A stretch of 64,000 nucleotides of DNA from Castellaniella hirudinis_A (GCF_047468865.1 NZ_JBLGTV010000006.1:62001-126000); one strand, 5' to 3'; shown: positions 33,867 to 43,294, counted from the first letter of the stretch. Numbers and translations are program-made. Notes: generated by a model from the letters alone, not told the origin.

Positions 33867-33920
33867 GCCTATTCGTGGGCTCAAGCTCACTTATCTCCGA
33901 TATCCACACAGAGGTTTTGA

Positions 33921-34967
33921 ATGATCAAACGAATTTTGCTTCAGTGCGCAACGGGCCTGGCGCTGCTGTCGGCGGGCAGCGCCTCTGCCTGGGCGGTCGA
34001 CCTCACCGGGGCGGGCGCGTCGTTTCCTTATCCGATCTACGCAAAATGGGCGGCGAAATACCACGAGGTTTCCGGTAATCGGATCAATTACCAGTCGATC
34101 GGTTCAGGCGGCGGACAGCAGCAAATTATCGCCAAGACGGTCGATTTCGGCGCCTCGGACGACCCCATGAAGCCCGAAGCGCTGCAGGAGAACGGGCTGC
34201 TGCAGTTTCCGGCCGTGATCGGCGGGACGGTGCCGGTCATCAATGTGCCGGGCATCGACGCCGGGCAGCTCAAGCTGACGGGCCCGGTGCTGGCGGATAT
34301 TTTCCTGGGCAAGGTCAAGAAATGGGACGATCCGGCGATTGCGCAACTCAATCCCGATCTGCAACTGCCCGCCAAGGGGATCGTCGTGGTCCATCGCTCG
34401 GATGGGTCGGGCACCACGTTTGGCTGGACCAACTATCTGTCCCAGGTGTCGCCGGCCTGGAAAGACACCGTCGGCCAAGGCAAGGCCGTGAAATGGCCCA
34501 CGGGCCAAGGCGGCAAGGGCAATGAGGGGGTGGCGGCCTATGTGCGCCAGCTGGCGCATTCCATCGGGTATGTCGAATACGCTTACGCCCACCAGAACGG
34601 CCTGGCCTGGGCGCAGCTGCAGAATCGTGAAGGGCAGTTCGTGCAGCCTTCGCAGCAGGCCTTTGCCGCCGCCGCGGCGCACGCCGATTGGGCCGCCGCC
34701 CCCGGGATGGGCCTGGTGCTGAACAACGAGCCCGGTGCGGAATCCTGGCCGGTGACCGCCGCCACCTTCATCCTGGTGCATCAGCGGCAGGACGATGCCC
34801 AGCGTGCCCGCGAAGTGCTGAAGTTCTTCGACTGGGCCTGGCGCGAAGGGGCCGATATGGCGCGCGAGCTGGACTATGTGCCGCTGCCGGATGCCGTGAC
34901 CGAACAAATCCGGGCGGTCTGGACGACGCAGATCAAGGCCAAGGATGGCGCCGCAGTCTGGCCCTGA
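33921..34967 (+). CDS. pstS: Phosphate ABC transporter substrate-binding protein
   Basis: This 348-residue periplasmic protein binds inorganic phosphate with high affinity. The signal peptide runs to about residue 25 (SASAWA before VDLTGAGASFPYPIYAKWA). Phosphate-contact motifs are GAGASFPYP, SIGSGGGQQQI with the aspartate of DFGASDDPM, and HRSDGSGTTFGWTNYL near 157. AGAGG precedes the ATG. A strong hairpin separates it from pstC, a layout that usually leaves pstS mRNA in excess over the membrane parts. Confidence 0.96.
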   Translation: MIKRILLQCATGLALLSAGSASAWAVDLTGAGASFPYPIYAKWAAKYHEVSGNRINYQSIGSGGGQQQIIAKTVDFGASDDPMKPEALQENGLLQFPAVIGGTVPVINVPGIDAGQLKLTGPVLADIFLGKVKKWDDPAIAQLNPDLQLPAKGIVVVHRSDGSGTTFGWTNYLSQVSPAWKDTVGQGKAVKWPTGQGGKGNEGVAAYVRQLAHSIGYVEYAYAHQNGLAWAQLQNREGQFVQPSQQAFAAAAAHADWAAAPGMGLVLNNEPGAESWPVTAATFILVHQRQDDAQRAREVLKFFDWAWREGADMARELDYVPLPDAVTEQIRAVWTTQIKAKDGAAVWP

Positions 34968-34979
34968 GCCTTGCGGGAT

Positions 34980-35011
34980 GGGCGCCCCGCGTCAGGCGGC
35001 GCGGGGCGCCC
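34980..35011 (+). terminator. Strong hairpin between pstS and pstC
   Basis: GGGCGCCCCGCG pairs perfectly over 12 bp with CGCGGGGCGCCC around an 8-nt loop, 12 bp after the pstS stop. It lacks a T tract. It probably acts as a partial terminator or as an mRNA-stabilising stem that favours pstS. Confidence 0.6.
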
Positions 35012-35117
35012 GTTGTTCGATCGGTGGCATGGTTTCGTGCTTGTGGGAAAATACCGATCTTGACTTCCGATGGGCCAGGCCGCCGGGCCGCCTGATCCCT
35101 CATTATCCGACTCCCCC

Positions 35118-36053
35118 ATGATCAATCAACAACGCAGTCTGCTGGTAGACGCCGGTTTTCGTCATCTGACGCGGGCCTTTGCCTTCCTGGTATTCATTTT
35201 GCTGGCAGGGATTCTGGCGTCCTTGGTGTATGGCAGCCGCGACACCCTGGTGCGCGACGGCATCGCTTTTTTGTGGACCAACGACTGGGATCCGGTCAAG
35301 CAAAGCTATGGCGCCCTGGTGCCGGTGCTGGGGACCGTCGTCAGCGCCTTGTTGGCCTTGCTGATCGCCGTGCCCGTGTCTTTCGGGATCGCCATGTTCC
35401 TCACCGAACTGGCCCCGGCCTGGGTGCGTCGCCCGTTGGGGATTGCCATCGAGATGCTGGCCGCCATCCCGTCCATCATCTATGGCATGTGGGGCCTGTT
35501 CGTTTTTGTTCCCCTGTTCCAGCGCTACGTGCAGCCGGTGATCGTCGATCTATTCGAAGACGTGCCGATTCTGGGTGATTTTTTTGCCGGGCCGCCCATG
35601 GGGATCGGCCTGTTTACCGCCGGGCTGATTCTCTCCATCATGGTGATCCCTTTCATTGCTGCGGTGATGCGCGATGTCTTTGAACAAGTCCCGCCCATGC
35701 TGAAAGAGTCCGCCTACGCCCTGGGCGGCACCACCTGGGAAGTCGTCTGGAAAGTGGTGCTGCCGTATACCCGCCACGGGGTGATCGGCGGCATCATGCT
35801 GGGCCTGGGGCGGGCGCTGGGCGAAACCATGGCGGTCACATTCGTCATCGGCAATGCCTTCAACCTGCCGACGTCGGTCTTTTCGCCGTCCAACTCGATT
35901 GCCTCCGCCCTGGCCAATGAATTCAACGAGGCCGGGGGGCTGCAAAAGTCCGCATTGCTGGAACTCGGCCTGATTCTGTTCCTGATCACGACCATCGTCT
36001 TGGCCCTGTCCAAGTTCATGCTGTTGAAACTATCGCGCAAAGAAGGCGCCTGA
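35118..36053 (+). CDS. pstC: Phosphate ABC transporter permease PstC
   Basis: An inner-membrane protein of 311 residues with six predicted helices. The family loop includes [20 protein letters not shown] near 118 and the EAA-type cytoplasmic loop is [29 protein letters not shown], split around residue 200. It forms the channel with PstA. ATG 35118 gives the usual N-terminus; an in-frame ATG at 35070 would add 16 residues and neither start has a clear ribosome site. pstA follows 8 bp after its stop. Confidence 0.94.
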   Translation: MINQQRSLLVDAGFRHLTRAFAFLVFILLAGILASLVYGSRDTLVRDGIAFLWTNDWDPVKQSYGALVPVLGTVVSALLALLIAVPVSFGIAMFLTELAPAWVRRPLGIAIEMLAAIPSIIYGMWGLFVFVPLFQRYVQPVIVDLFEDVPILGDFFAGPPMGIGLFTAGLILSIMVIPFIAAVMRDVFEQVPPMLKESAYALGGTTWEVVWKVVLPYTRHGVIGGIMLGLGRALGETMAVTFVIGNAFNLPTSVFSPSNSIASALANEFNEAGGLQKSALLELGLILFLITTIVLALSKFMLLKLSRKEGA

Positions 36054-36061
36054 GGCTGGCC

Positions 36062-36922
36062 ATGTCCCCATCTCATTCTCCCGTCGCGCTGGACAATCCG
36101 ATCTACCGCCGCCGCCGGCGCTTCAACCGGCTGATGCTGGGGCTGTCCAGCCTGGCGCTGGGCATGGGCCTGTTCTGGCTGGCCTGGATCATCGCCACCT
36201 TGCTGCTCAAGGGCGGGGGGGCCTTGTCCATCGCGCTGCTGACCGAAAGCACACCGCCGCCCGGCGAAGCCGGCGGCCTGTTGAATGCCATCGTGGGCAG
36301 CGTGCTGATGTCCGCCGTGGGCACCCTGATCGGCACCCCCATCGGGGTGCTGGCGGGCACGTATCTGGCCGAGTACGGCCGGCGCGGCTGGCTGGCGCCC
36401 GCCACCCGGTTCTTGAACGATGTGCTGTTGTCGGCGCCGTCCATCGTGATCGGCTTGTTCATCTATGCCGCGTATGTGGCCCAGGTGGGGCATTACTCGG
36501 GCTGGGCCGGGGCCTTCGCTTTGGCGATACTGGTGATCCCCGTGGTGGTGCGCGCCACCGACAATATGCTGTCCCTGGTGCCCAACAGCCTGCGCGAAGC
36601 CGCCGCGGCATTGGGCTGCCCCCAGTGGCGGGTGGTGGTGTTCATCTGCTATCGGGCCGCGCGCTCCGGGATTCTGACAGGGATTCTGCTGGCCGTCGCA
36701 CGGATCGCCGGTGAAACCGCGCCGCTGCTGTTTACCGCGCTGAACAACCAGTTCATGTCCTGGAACATGAACGCCCCCATCGCCAACCTGCCCGTGGTGA
36801 TTTTCCAGTATGCCGCCAGCCCCTTCGAGGACTGGAACCGCCTGGCCTGGGCGGGCGCCGCGCTGATCACCCTGCTGGTGCTGGGGATCAATATCGTCGC
36901 TCGCAGCCTGTTTCGCAAATAA
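36062..36922 (+). CDS. pstA: Phosphate ABC transporter permease PstA
   Basis: This 286-residue partner of PstC has six membrane segments. The EAA-type loop is [22 protein letters not shown] near residue 180, followed by [24 protein letters not shown], which is highly typical of PstA. The cytoplasmic N-terminus is basic (YRRRRRFNR). It lies between pstC and pstB, 15 bp before the latter. Confidence 0.95.
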   Translation: MSPSHSPVALDNPIYRRRRRFNRLMLGLSSLALGMGLFWLAWIIATLLLKGGGALSIALLTESTPPPGEAGGLLNAIVGSVLMSAVGTLIGTPIGVLAGTYLAEYGRRGWLAPATRFLNDVLLSAPSIVIGLFIYAAYVAQVGHYSGWAGAFALAILVIPVVVRATDNMLSLVPNSLREAAAALGCPQWRVVVFICYRAARSGILTGILLAVARIAGETAPLLFTALNNQFMSWNMNAPIANLPVVIFQYAASPFEDWNRLAWAGAALITLLVLGINIVARSLFRK

Positions 36923-36937
36923 ATCCATTCCCTGACC

Positions 36938-37732
36938 ATGACTCCGTCCTCGACCCCGATTTCGACCCCGATTGCCGAGCGCACCAAACTGGCCGTGCGC
37001 GACTTGAATTTCTACTATGGCAATTTCCATGCGCTGCGCGACATCAACATGCAGATTGCCGAAAACAAGGTCACTGCCTTCATCGGGCCGTCGGGTTGCG
37101 GTAAATCCACCCTGCTGCGCACGTTCAATCGCATGTTCGAGCTCTATCCCGGCCAGCGGGCCGAGGGGGCCATCGAACTGGACGGCGAAGATTTGCTCAA
37201 CTCGCGCCTGGATATTTCCCTGATCCGCGCAAAAGTGGGCATGGTGTTCCAGAAACCCACCCCGTTTCCCATGAGCATCTACGACAACATCGCGTTTGGC
37301 GTGCGCCTGTTCGAGCGCCTCAGCAAGGGCGAAATGGATGAACGCGTGGAATGGGCATTGACCAAAGCCGCCCTGTGGGCCGAGGTCAAAGACAAGCTGG
37401 GCCAGAACGGCAATGGCTTGTCGGGGGGGCAGCAGCAGCGCCTGTGCATTGCCCGCGGCGTGGCGATAAAACCCGAAGTCTTGCTGCTGGACGAACCCTG
37501 CTCGGCGCTGGACCCGATTTCCACCGCCAAGATCGAGGAATTGATCGCCGAGCTCAAGGACGACTACACGGTGGTCATCGTCACCCACAACATGCAACAG
37601 GCCGCCCGCTGCTCCGACTACACGGCCTATATGTACCTGGGCGAACTCATGGAATTCGGCCCCACCGACCAGATTTTCGTGAAACCCGCCCGCAAGGAAA
37701 CCGAAGACTACATCACGGGGCGATTTGGATGA
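36938..37732 (+). CDS. pstB: Phosphate ABC transporter ATP-binding protein PstB
   Basis: This 264-residue ATPase drives phosphate import. Walker [10 protein letters not shown] is near residue 48, the signature [16 protein letters not shown] near 158 and Walker [14 protein letters not shown] near 178; the switch histidine is in [14 protein letters not shown]. The ending ITGRFG is usual. Its stop codon coincides with the first bases of a two-hairpin repeat. No phoU or phoBR follows, unlike many pst operons. Confidence 0.96.
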   Translation: MTPSSTPISTPIAERTKLAVRDLNFYYGNFHALRDINMQIAENKVTAFIGPSGCGKSTLLRTFNRMFELYPGQRAEGAIELDGEDLLNSRLDISLIRAKVGMVFQKPTPFPMSIYDNIAFGVRLFERLSKGEMDERVEWALTKAALWAEVKDKLGQNGNGLSGGQQQRLCIARGVAIKPEVLLLDEPCSALDPISTAKIEELIAELKDDYTVVIVTHNMQQAARCSDYTAYMYLGELMEFGPTDQIFVKPARKETEDYITGRFG

Positions 37733-37826
37733 GACCGGACACAGGACAGTCCCTTGAGGACTGTCCTGTGCCGGTCGAATCGGAGCGCCCTGCAGGGCGC
37801 GACGTGGGGGGATGCTTCAATTGAAG
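37728..37826 (+). repeat. Two-hairpin repeat, copy 2 (after pstB)
   Basis: The 99-bp unit starts GGATGAG over the pstB stop. Stem 1 is a perfect 13-bp pair, CACAGGACAGTCC at 37740-37752 with 37758-37770. Stem 2 is the palindrome GCGCCCTGCAGGGCGC at 37785-37800. A third palindrome, CTTCAATTGAAG, ends the unit at 37815-37826. It has the same order and length as the copy after ppk. Confidence 0.85.
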
Positions 37827-37828
37827 AT

Positions 37829-37873
37829 AGTCCCCGCCGGTCGAATCGGAGCGCCCTGCAGGGCGCGACGTGG
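37829..37873 (+). repeat. Two-hairpin repeat, partial copy (stem 2 only)
   Basis: Bases 37837-37873 repeat 37771-37807 exactly over 37 bp, covering the stem 2 module and the GACGTGG that follows. Stem 1 is missing. It looks like a partial tandem duplication between the complete copies. The whole 37733-38061 stretch holds no gene. Confidence 0.8.
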
Positions 37874-37971
37874 ATGAGATCGGACATGGCGCAGTCCCCT
37901 GCGGACTGCGCCATGCCTATCGAATCGAAGCGGCCTGCAGGCCGCGACGTGGAGGGATGCTCCAATCGAAG
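37872..37971 (+). repeat. Two-hairpin repeat, copy 3
   Basis: This 100-bp unit starts GGATGAG outside any gene. Stem 1 is CATGGCGCAGTCC at 37885-37897 paired perfectly with 37903-37915. Stem 2 is GCGGCCTGCAGGCCGC at 37930-37945, and CAATCGAAG closes it. Relative to copy 2, stem bases differ on both sides together, so pairing is preserved by compensatory change. Confidence 0.85.
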
Positions 37972-38061
37972 CCCCCCCGCCGCCCGAATCCCCCTCCACC
38001 ATTCACCCGCCGTTCATCCCGGCCTTGCTATCCTTTTGATAACGCATACAGGAGGATATCC

Positions 38062-38406
38062 ATGAAACGCCGCCAATTACTGGCTGCCAGCCTGGCCCTG
38101 GGGGTCTTTGCCGCCGGCGCCCAAGCCCATAGCCATGATCGGGAAACCGCCGAACGCCTGCAAGCCCTGGGCGAAGTCATGCCGCTGCAGGATGTCCTGG
38201 CCCTGGTGGCCAAGGATTACCCCGGACAAGTCCTGAAAGTCGAATTTGAGGAAGAAAAAGGGCAATGGATCTATGAGTTCAAGCTCTTGCAGGGCCGGGG
38301 CCGCTTGGTCAAGCTGGAGGTGGACGCCCGCAACGGCAAGATCCTGTCCGTGCGCCAGCGCACTGTCCACGACAAACACGGCGAGCACGACAAAGGCGGG
38401 TACTGA
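38062..38406 (+). CDS. Exported PepSY-domain protein
   Basis: A 114-residue protein with a cleavable signal peptide (MKRRQLLAASLALGVFAAGAQA, then HSHDRE). A PepSY domain follows, including VAKDYPGQVLKVEFEEEKGQWIYEFKLL and LVKLEVDARNGKILS. The tail is rich in His, Asp and Lys (HDKHGEHDKGG). GGAGG lies just before the ATG. Its stop overlaps the ATG of the response regulator (TGATG), so it belongs to the two-component operon. PepSY proteins in this position are thought to sense or buffer a periplasmic signal; the signal is unknown. Confidence 0.85.
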   Translation: MKRRQLLAASLALGVFAAGAQAHSHDRETAERLQALGEVMPLQDVLALVAKDYPGQVLKVEFEEEKGQWIYEFKLLQGRGRLVKLEVDARNGKILSVRQRTVHDKHGEHDKGGY

Positions 38407-39077
38407 TGCGCTTGCTGGTCGCCGAAGACGAGCCCTTGCTGGCCGCGCAGCTGAAGGCCGCCCTGGAATCCGCCGGCTATGTGGTGGATGTCGCCCATGA
38501 CGGTCTGGAGGCCCAGCACCAGGGGCTGGTCGAACCCTATGACCTGGTGGTGCTGGATCTGGGCCTGCCGGGGCGCGATGGCCTGACTGTGCTGCGGTTC
38601 TGGCGCGACGCCGGCAAACGCACGCCGGTTCTGATCCTGACCGCGCGGGACAATTGGCATGACAAGGTGGCGGGGATCGACGCCGGGGCGGATGACTACT
38701 TGACCAAACCGTTCCATCTGGAAGAACTGCAGGCGCGGGTGCGGGCGCTGCTGCGCCGCGCCGGCGGGTTCGCCAGCGCCGATATCCGCTGCGGCCCTTT
38801 GACGCTGGATACCCGACAGTCGCGCATCCTGGCGGATGACGCGCCGCTGGATCTGACCAGCCACGAATACCGGGTCTTGGCGTACCTGATGATGCATCGG
38901 GGCGAAGTCGTGTCGCGCAGCCAGCTGATCGAGCACATCTATGCCCAGGATTTCGACCGTGATTCGAATACGATCGAGGTCTTTGTGGCGCGTCTGCGCC
39001 GCAAGATCCCGGCGGGCCTGATCCAGACGGTTCGGGGGCTGGGCTATCGGCTGGATGCGCCCGGCGATTCCCCATGA
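38406..39077 (+). CDS. OmpR-family response regulator
   Basis: This 223-residue regulator has a receiver domain with the phospho-acceptor aspartate in YDLVVLDLGLPGRDGL (near residue 51), acidic pocket VAEDEP near the start, and the switch lysine in DDYLTKPFHLEEL near 101. A winged-helix DNA-binding domain follows (about 125-220; LTSHEYRVLAYLMMHRGEVVSR, FVARLRRKI). It overlaps the PepSY gene by 1 bp and the kinase by 4 bp. Its type resembles PhoP/QseB regulators; targets are unknown. Confidence 0.93.
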   Translation: MRLLVAEDEPLLAAQLKAALESAGYVVDVAHDGLEAQHQGLVEPYDLVVLDLGLPGRDGLTVLRFWRDAGKRTPVLILTARDNWHDKVAGIDAGADDYLTKPFHLEELQARVRALLRRAGGFASADIRCGPLTLDTRQSRILADDAPLDLTSHEYRVLAYLMMHRGEVVSRSQLIEHIYAQDFDRDSNTIEVFVARLRRKIPAGLIQTVRGLGYRLDAPGDSP

Positions 39078-40459
39078 TGCGCGTCATCGCCGGGCATGCA
39101 CGTTCTCTGCGCCTGCGGCTGCTGGTGGCGGTGCTGGCCTGGGTCTTGTTGAGTGTGGCGGTGGCCGGGTGGGGCATACAACAGTTGTTCCGCCAGCACA
39201 TCCTGGCGCAATTGCAGTCCGAACTGAATATTCATCTGGATCAGCTCACGGCCAGCCTGCAGATCGACGCCGACGGCACGGTGCTCCCCTCGACCCTGCC
39301 GACCGACCCTCGCTTCAGTCATCCGTTTTCGGGCCTGTACTGGCAGGTTTTCCTGCCCGCCCAGGACGGTGCGCCGCCAAGAATCCTGGCGCGTTCGCGG
39401 TCTCTATGGGATGCCCGGCTGCCGGTTGCCTATCCCGATCTGCGCTGGGGACAGGACTTGCGCGCCCGGGCCCCGGGCCCCGGCAATACCGATTTGCGGC
39501 TGCGCGTGCGCGCCGTCGAGCCTGCCGAAGGCCCCTATGATGACGTCGTGCTGGTCGTGGCCGCCGACCGCGCGCTGTGGGCGGAGCCCATCAGCCGTTT
39601 CGACCGCATGTTGTGGATGGCCTTGGGGGTTCTGGTGCTGGGCATGCTGCTGGCGGCCTGGTTGCAGGTGTCTTATGGGGTGCGCCCCCTGTTGCGGCTG
39701 CGCCAGCGTCTGGCCGATCTGCGCGAGGGCCGCGCCCAGCGGGTGGCGGGCGAATTTCCCTCCGAGGTCCAACCCTTGGTGGATGATTTCAATCAGGTGC
39801 TGCAGCGCAATGCCCAGGGCTTGGAACGCGCCCGCCAGCAGGCCGGCAACCTGGCTCATGCGCTGAAAACACCCCTGGCGGTCATGGCCAATGCGGCGGC
39901 GGCCCAAGATCCCGCCTTGCCGCGCCTGGTCGCCGAGCAGGTCGGCACAGCACGGCGCCACGTGGATTTCTACCTGACCCACGCCCGGGCCGCCGCCGCT
40001 GTGCGAGTGGCGGGCCTGCGCAGTCCGGTCTTGCCGTTGCTGGAAGGGCTGGTGCGGGTCATGCGGCGCGTGCATGCCGAACGCGATCTGCAATACGACC
40101 TGAGCGCGGTCGGGGCGAACCTGGTGTTTCTGGGAGAGTCTCAGGTCTTTGAGGAAATGCTGGGCAATGTGCTGGACAACGCGGGCAAGTGGGCGCGCCG
40201 GCAAGTTCGGGTTCTGGCGAGCTGTCGGGATGGCGAACTGGAACTGCGCGTGCAGGACGATGGCCCGGGCCTGAGCCCGGAACGCGCCGAAACGGTGTTT
40301 CAGCGCGGTATCCGGGCGGATGAACGCACACCGGGGTCGGGCCTGGGCTTGGGGATTGTGCGTGACCTGGCGGATTTGTATGGGGGCTGGGCCCGCATCG
40401 AGGCCAGCCCCCTGGGGGGGGCGTGCGTGGTGATTACCCTGCCGGGGGCGGTGGCTTAG
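39074..40459 (+). CDS. Sensor histidine kinase
   Basis: This 461-residue membrane kinase has helices at about 13-35 and 179-200 around a periplasmic sensor region. A HAMP-like linker follows, with the phosphorylated histidine in NLAHALKTPLAVMANA (His262). The ATP-binding domain has the N box LGNVLDNAGKWAR and G boxes VQDDGPGLSPE and GSGLGLGIVRDL. It pairs with the overlapping response regulator. Its last 4 bp overlap the end of the convergent DoxX gene. Confidence 0.93.
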   Translation: MMRVIAGHARSLRLRLLVAVLAWVLLSVAVAGWGIQQLFRQHILAQLQSELNIHLDQLTASLQIDADGTVLPSTLPTDPRFSHPFSGLYWQVFLPAQDGAPPRILARSRSLWDARLPVAYPDLRWGQDLRARAPGPGNTDLRLRVRAVEPAEGPYDDVVLVVAADRALWAEPISRFDRMLWMALGVLVLGMLLAAWLQVSYGVRPLLRLRQRLADLREGRAQRVAGEFPSEVQPLVDDFNQVLQRNAQGLERARQQAGNLAHALKTPLAVMANAAAAQDPALPRLVAEQVGTARRHVDFYLTHARAAAAVRVAGLRSPVLPLLEGLVRVMRRVHAERDLQYDLSAVGANLVFLGESQVFEEMLGNVLDNAGKWARRQVRVLASCRDGELELRVQDDGPGLSPERAETVFQRGIRADERTPGSGLGLGIVRDLADLYGGWARIEASPLGGACVVITLPGAVA

Positions 40460-40863
40460 TTGTAGCGGCCGTTGCGCCCGCCCAGTGCATAGGCCCCTGC
40501 GCCCAGCAGCGCCACGGCCACGCCGCCGAACAGGAACATGCCTTGCAGTTCAAGCGCCCAGCCGCCGCTCTTGCCCAGCGTGAACAGTTCGTTCATGTGC
40601 ACCAGGCCCAGCACGAACAGCATGTTGATGACGATGATGAGCGCGCCGATGCGCGTCCAGACGCCGATGATGAGGAGTATGGGGGCGAGGATTTCGCCGA
40701 TGTACACGCCGTAGGCGATAAATCCGGGCAGCCCGTGGGATTGCAGCATGCCGACAATCCAGCCTACGCCGCCCAGCTTGCCCAGGCCGTGAAGCAGGAT
40801 GAAGATGCCCAATGAAAGACGCAAGATCAATTTGCCCAGATCGTCGGTGTTGGTGGATGACAT
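40456..40863 (-). CDS. DoxX-family membrane protein
   Basis: A small integral membrane protein of 135 residues with four hydrophobic segments, of the DoxX family: LGKLILRLSLGIFILLHGLGKL at the start, GFIAYGVYIGEILAPILLIIGVWTRIGALI in the middle and a glycine-rich end. Family members act in quinone-linked or redox stress processes in some bacteria, but a function here is not shown. ATG 40863 is chosen because AAGGA lies about 7 bp upstream; the longer frame adds a non-homologous N-terminus. Confidence 0.85.
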   Translation of the reverse strand: MSSTNTDDLGKLILRLSLGIFILLHGLGKLGGVGWIVGMLQSHGLPGFIAYGVYIGEILAPILLIIGVWTRIGALIIVINMLFVLGLVHMNELFTLGKSGGWALELQGMFLFGGVAVALLGAGAYALGGRNGRYN

Positions 40864-41212
40864 GGCGGAGTCCTTGGCGATTCGATTGAAAAGAAGCGGT
40901 GGCCGATGGATAGCCACACGCGGGGTGGGGTTGCATGGGGATTGTACGCGATTCACCTGAGCCTTAACTTGCTACTGTGGAAAATGGATCTATGCAAATG
41001 CCTGCCCCCGCCGATTGGGTGGGCGATATCATCGGCGATAGAGGCGGCTTGTCGGTTTCGCTAGCCGCCGAAGTTGAATCCAGCCTGCCGATATTGACAT
41101 GCTCCCAAGCTGCCCGCACCTGTTCGGTTTCGGGGTTGAACGCCAAAAAATCGCGCCCAATCCTCGGCTACTCCTTTGCGGCTACTCCTTTTTTTACCCC
41201 TTGTGAAGCGGT
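40864..41212. other. Stretch without a clear gene between doxX and the tRNA-Pro terminator
   Basis: Only short frames are present. On the minus strand two overlapping ones (41061-41243 and 40964-41146) could be pieces of one broken gene: SRKGVAEDWARFF continues in another frame as FNPETEQVRAAWEHVNIGRL after a run of six T. No family is recognised. Placement beside a tRNA would suit a decayed integration remnant, but that is speculation. Confidence 0.35.
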
Positions 41213-41247
41213 AAAAAAATGGCTTGCAAGTGTGTGCTTGCAAACCA
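41213..41247 (-). terminator. Terminator of tRNA-Pro
   Basis: On the minus strand TGGTTTGCAAG pairs with CTTGCAAGCCA (one G-T pair) around a 6-nt loop and runs into seven T residues, 10 bp after the tRNA CCA end. Confidence 0.85.
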
Positions 41248-41257
41248 TTGATTTTAT

Positions 41258-41334
41258 TGGTCGGGGCGACATGATTCGAACATGCGACCCTCTGCTCCCA
41301 AAGCAGATGCGCTACCAGGCTGCGCTACGCCCCG
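41258..41334 (-). tRNA. tRNA-Pro(UGG)
   Basis: Read on the minus strand, the acceptor CGGGGCG pairs with CGCCCCG. The D-arm is GCGCAGCCTGGTAGCGC and the anticodon loop TTTGGGA gives UGG. The T-arm has GTTCGAATC. Discriminator A and an encoded CCA close the gene (77 nt). A terminator follows. Confidence 0.96.
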
Positions 41335-41373
41335 ACTGATCCAGAACTCGGCATTTTATCATGTCATGCTGCC

Positions 41374-43272
41374 TCATGCTGGGTGCGCGTGCCGCAATTC
41401 CGGCAGGGAATGCGCCTGGTTGCGGTATGCCCAGGTGGGCCACAGCGCGTGCGCGAGGGCGATTTTCGCCAGGGCGGGATCGGTGGGCAGGGGGGTATAG
41501 GTGTCGGGAGCCCGGTAGTCGAAGCACAGCGCGGGCTGTTCGGGCTCCAGCACCACCAGGGTATCGCCCCGCAGATAGCCGTAGCGGTCTTCGTATTGCA
41601 TCATGGCGCGTCCGCCTGTGCCCGCCTGGGTCAGGTCGTGGCCGATCATGGGGTGAGCATCTTGGATGCCCGCCAGCGACAGCAGCGTGGTGGGCAGGTC
41701 GATCTGGCTGATGATGCGCGCGTCGCGCCGGGCCTGAACCCCGGCCCCCAGGATCAGCGCTGGGATGTGGAAGTGGCGCAGCGGAATGCGCTGCGCCCCG
41801 CCCACGCGGGCGTCGTGATCCGCCACCACCAGAAAGATCGTGTCCCGCCAGTAATCGCTGGCCTGGGCGCGCGCGAAAAACTGCCCGATGGCCCAATCGG
41901 CATAGCGCACCGTGTTTTGCACGGTGGCGGGGTCGCCGTCGACCGGGATGCGTCCGGCGGGGTATTCCCAGGGGGTGTGGTTGCTGACGGAAAACGCCAG
42001 GTGCAAGGTCGGCTGGTCTCCGCCGCGGGACAGCAATGTGTGCAGCTTGTCGAACATGTCTTCGTCGCTGGCACCCCAGGTGCCGACGAAGGCCGGGGAC
42101 TCGAACGTGGGCAGGTCGTGCAGTTCGTCGAAGCCGTTGCCCAGGAAAAAGCTTTTCATGTTGTCGAAATGGGCTTCGCCGCCGTAGATGAAGCGGGATC
42201 GGTAGCCCTGTCGGCGCAGCAGCTGGGCCAGGGTGAAGAAACGGCTTTGGGCGTTGGCCAGGCGCAGGGCGGCGTCCGACAGGGTGGGCGGAAAGCCCGC
42301 TGCGACCGCTTCCAGGCCGCGCACGGATCGCGTGCCCGTGGCGTAGGCGCGGGTGAAGTTCCAGCCGGTGGCGGCCAGGGCGTCCAGGCAGGGGGTCAAT
42401 CCCGCGCCCCCCAGGTTGCCCACGTATTGCGCCCCCAGGCTTTCTTGCACAATCAGGACGATATTGCGGGGCCGCGCCGGGGTCTGGCTGGCCGGTTGGT
42501 GGTGCAGGGTGGGCAGCTCGGGCGGGCCGGCCGGGATGCGGGCCTGTTCGCGGATAATGGCCTGCATTTCGGCGTCGGGCAGGTCGCCGTAGACGTCGGC
42601 GGCGGCGCGTTCGTTTTTGATGGCGTACAGGGCGAACAGCACGTTGTACAGGGAATTGAGCGGCAAGGTGTTGAGCAGGCTGTCGCCGCACCAGGCCACC
42701 GAGGCCGGGTTGATCGGCCGGTGGCCCAGGGTGCCCCGGATCGCCAGCACAATGGCGGCGGCGATGAGCAGGGTCAGGCCGATGCGCCAGGGCCAGGCGG
42801 GCAGGGCGTTGGGCTGGGCCTGGGCAAACAGCGCGTGGCCCAGCCAGCCGGCCAGCGCCAGCGTCAGCCCGGCGGCCGCCAGCACGGGTTTGTAGCCCTT
42901 CCACAGCATGCCGAAGACTTCCTTGGGGTATTTCAGGTAGTCCAGATACAGGCGGTTGGGGCGGCTGTCGTATTCCTGGATGAATTGCGGAGTGGAGATT
43001 TCCAGCAGCACGAACAGCAGCCAGACGCCTTGCAGCCACAGCCCGGTCAGCCAGATGGCCAGGGGCTGGTCGGCCAGCCAGGGGGCCAGCAAGGCGGGAA
43101 TGCCCGCCCACATGGCCAGTTGGTTCAGGTCGATGCGCAGGCCCCAGCGCACGATGGCCCCGGGGCCGCCCGCCGCCCGCACACGCGGCCATTGCCAGGC
43201 CGTCAGCAGCAGGCGACTGAACATCAGCATCAAGAGTAGCGACAGACTGAACAGGCCGATCTGGGTAAACAT
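41374..43272 (-). CDS. LtaS-like membrane sulfatase/phosphoglycerol transferase-type protein
   Basis: This 632-residue protein has about five N-terminal membrane helices (to about 190) and a periplasmic sulfatase-fold domain from about 270. Metal and active-site motifs are [10 protein letters not shown] (277-280), the nucleophile region [12 protein letters not shown] (Thr314 likely), [11 protein letters not shown] near 400, NHTPWEYP and ADHDARVGG (485-487). Relatives transfer phosphoglycerol or phosphoethanolamine to periplasmic glycans or lipids, but the substrate here is unknown. AAGGAC precedes the ATG. It follows a phospholipase A gene by 22 bp on the same strand, so a joint role in envelope lipid turnover is plausible. 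Confidence 0.85.
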   Translation of the reverse strand: MFTQIGLFSLSLLLMLMFSRLLLTAWQWPRVRAAGGPGAIVRWGLRIDLNQLAMWAGIPALLAPWLADQPLAIWLTGLWLQGVWLLFVLLEISTPQFIQEYDSRPNRLYLDYLKYPKEVFGMLWKGYKPVLAAAGLTLALAGWLGHALFAQAQPNALPAWPWRIGLTLLIAAAIVLAIRGTLGHRPINPASVAWCGDSLLNTLPLNSLYNVLFALYAIKNERAAADVYGDLPDAEMQAIIREQARIPAGPPELPTLHHQPASQTPARPRNIVLIVQESLGAQYVGNLGGAGLTPCLDALAATGWNFTRAYATGTRSVRGLEAVAAGFPPTLSDAALRLANAQSRFFTLAQLLRRQGYRSRFIYGGEAHFDNMKSFFLGNGFDELHDLPTFESPAFVGTWGASDEDMFDKLHTLLSRGGDQPTLHLAFSVSNHTPWEYPAGRIPVDGDPATVQNTVRYADWAIGQFFARAQASDYWRDTIFLVVADHDARVGGAQRIPLRHFHIPALILGAGVQARRDARIISQIDLPTTLLSLAGIQDAHPMIGHDLTQAGTGGRAMMQYEDRYGYLRGDTLVVLEPEQPALCFDYRAPDTYTPLPTDPALAKIALAHALWPTWAYRNQAHSLPELRHAHPA

Positions 43273-43294
43273 GGGAAGTCCTTAATCAGTCCGG

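Noticed and set aside
37733..37975. CRISPR-like repeats after pstB
   Set aside because: The repeats are palindromic modules of varied sequence and length in near-tandem, not identical short repeats with unique spacers, and there are no cas genes.
40977..41339. 120-codon plus-strand frame crossing the tRNA-Pro gene
   Set aside because: It runs through the tRNA terminator and the tRNA itself and shows no protein features.
41312..43192. Long minus-strand frame overlapping the LtaS-like gene in another frame
   Set aside because: It is rich in Arg, Pro and Gly and runs through tRNA-Pro; the other frame carries clear sulfatase motifs and a ribosome site.
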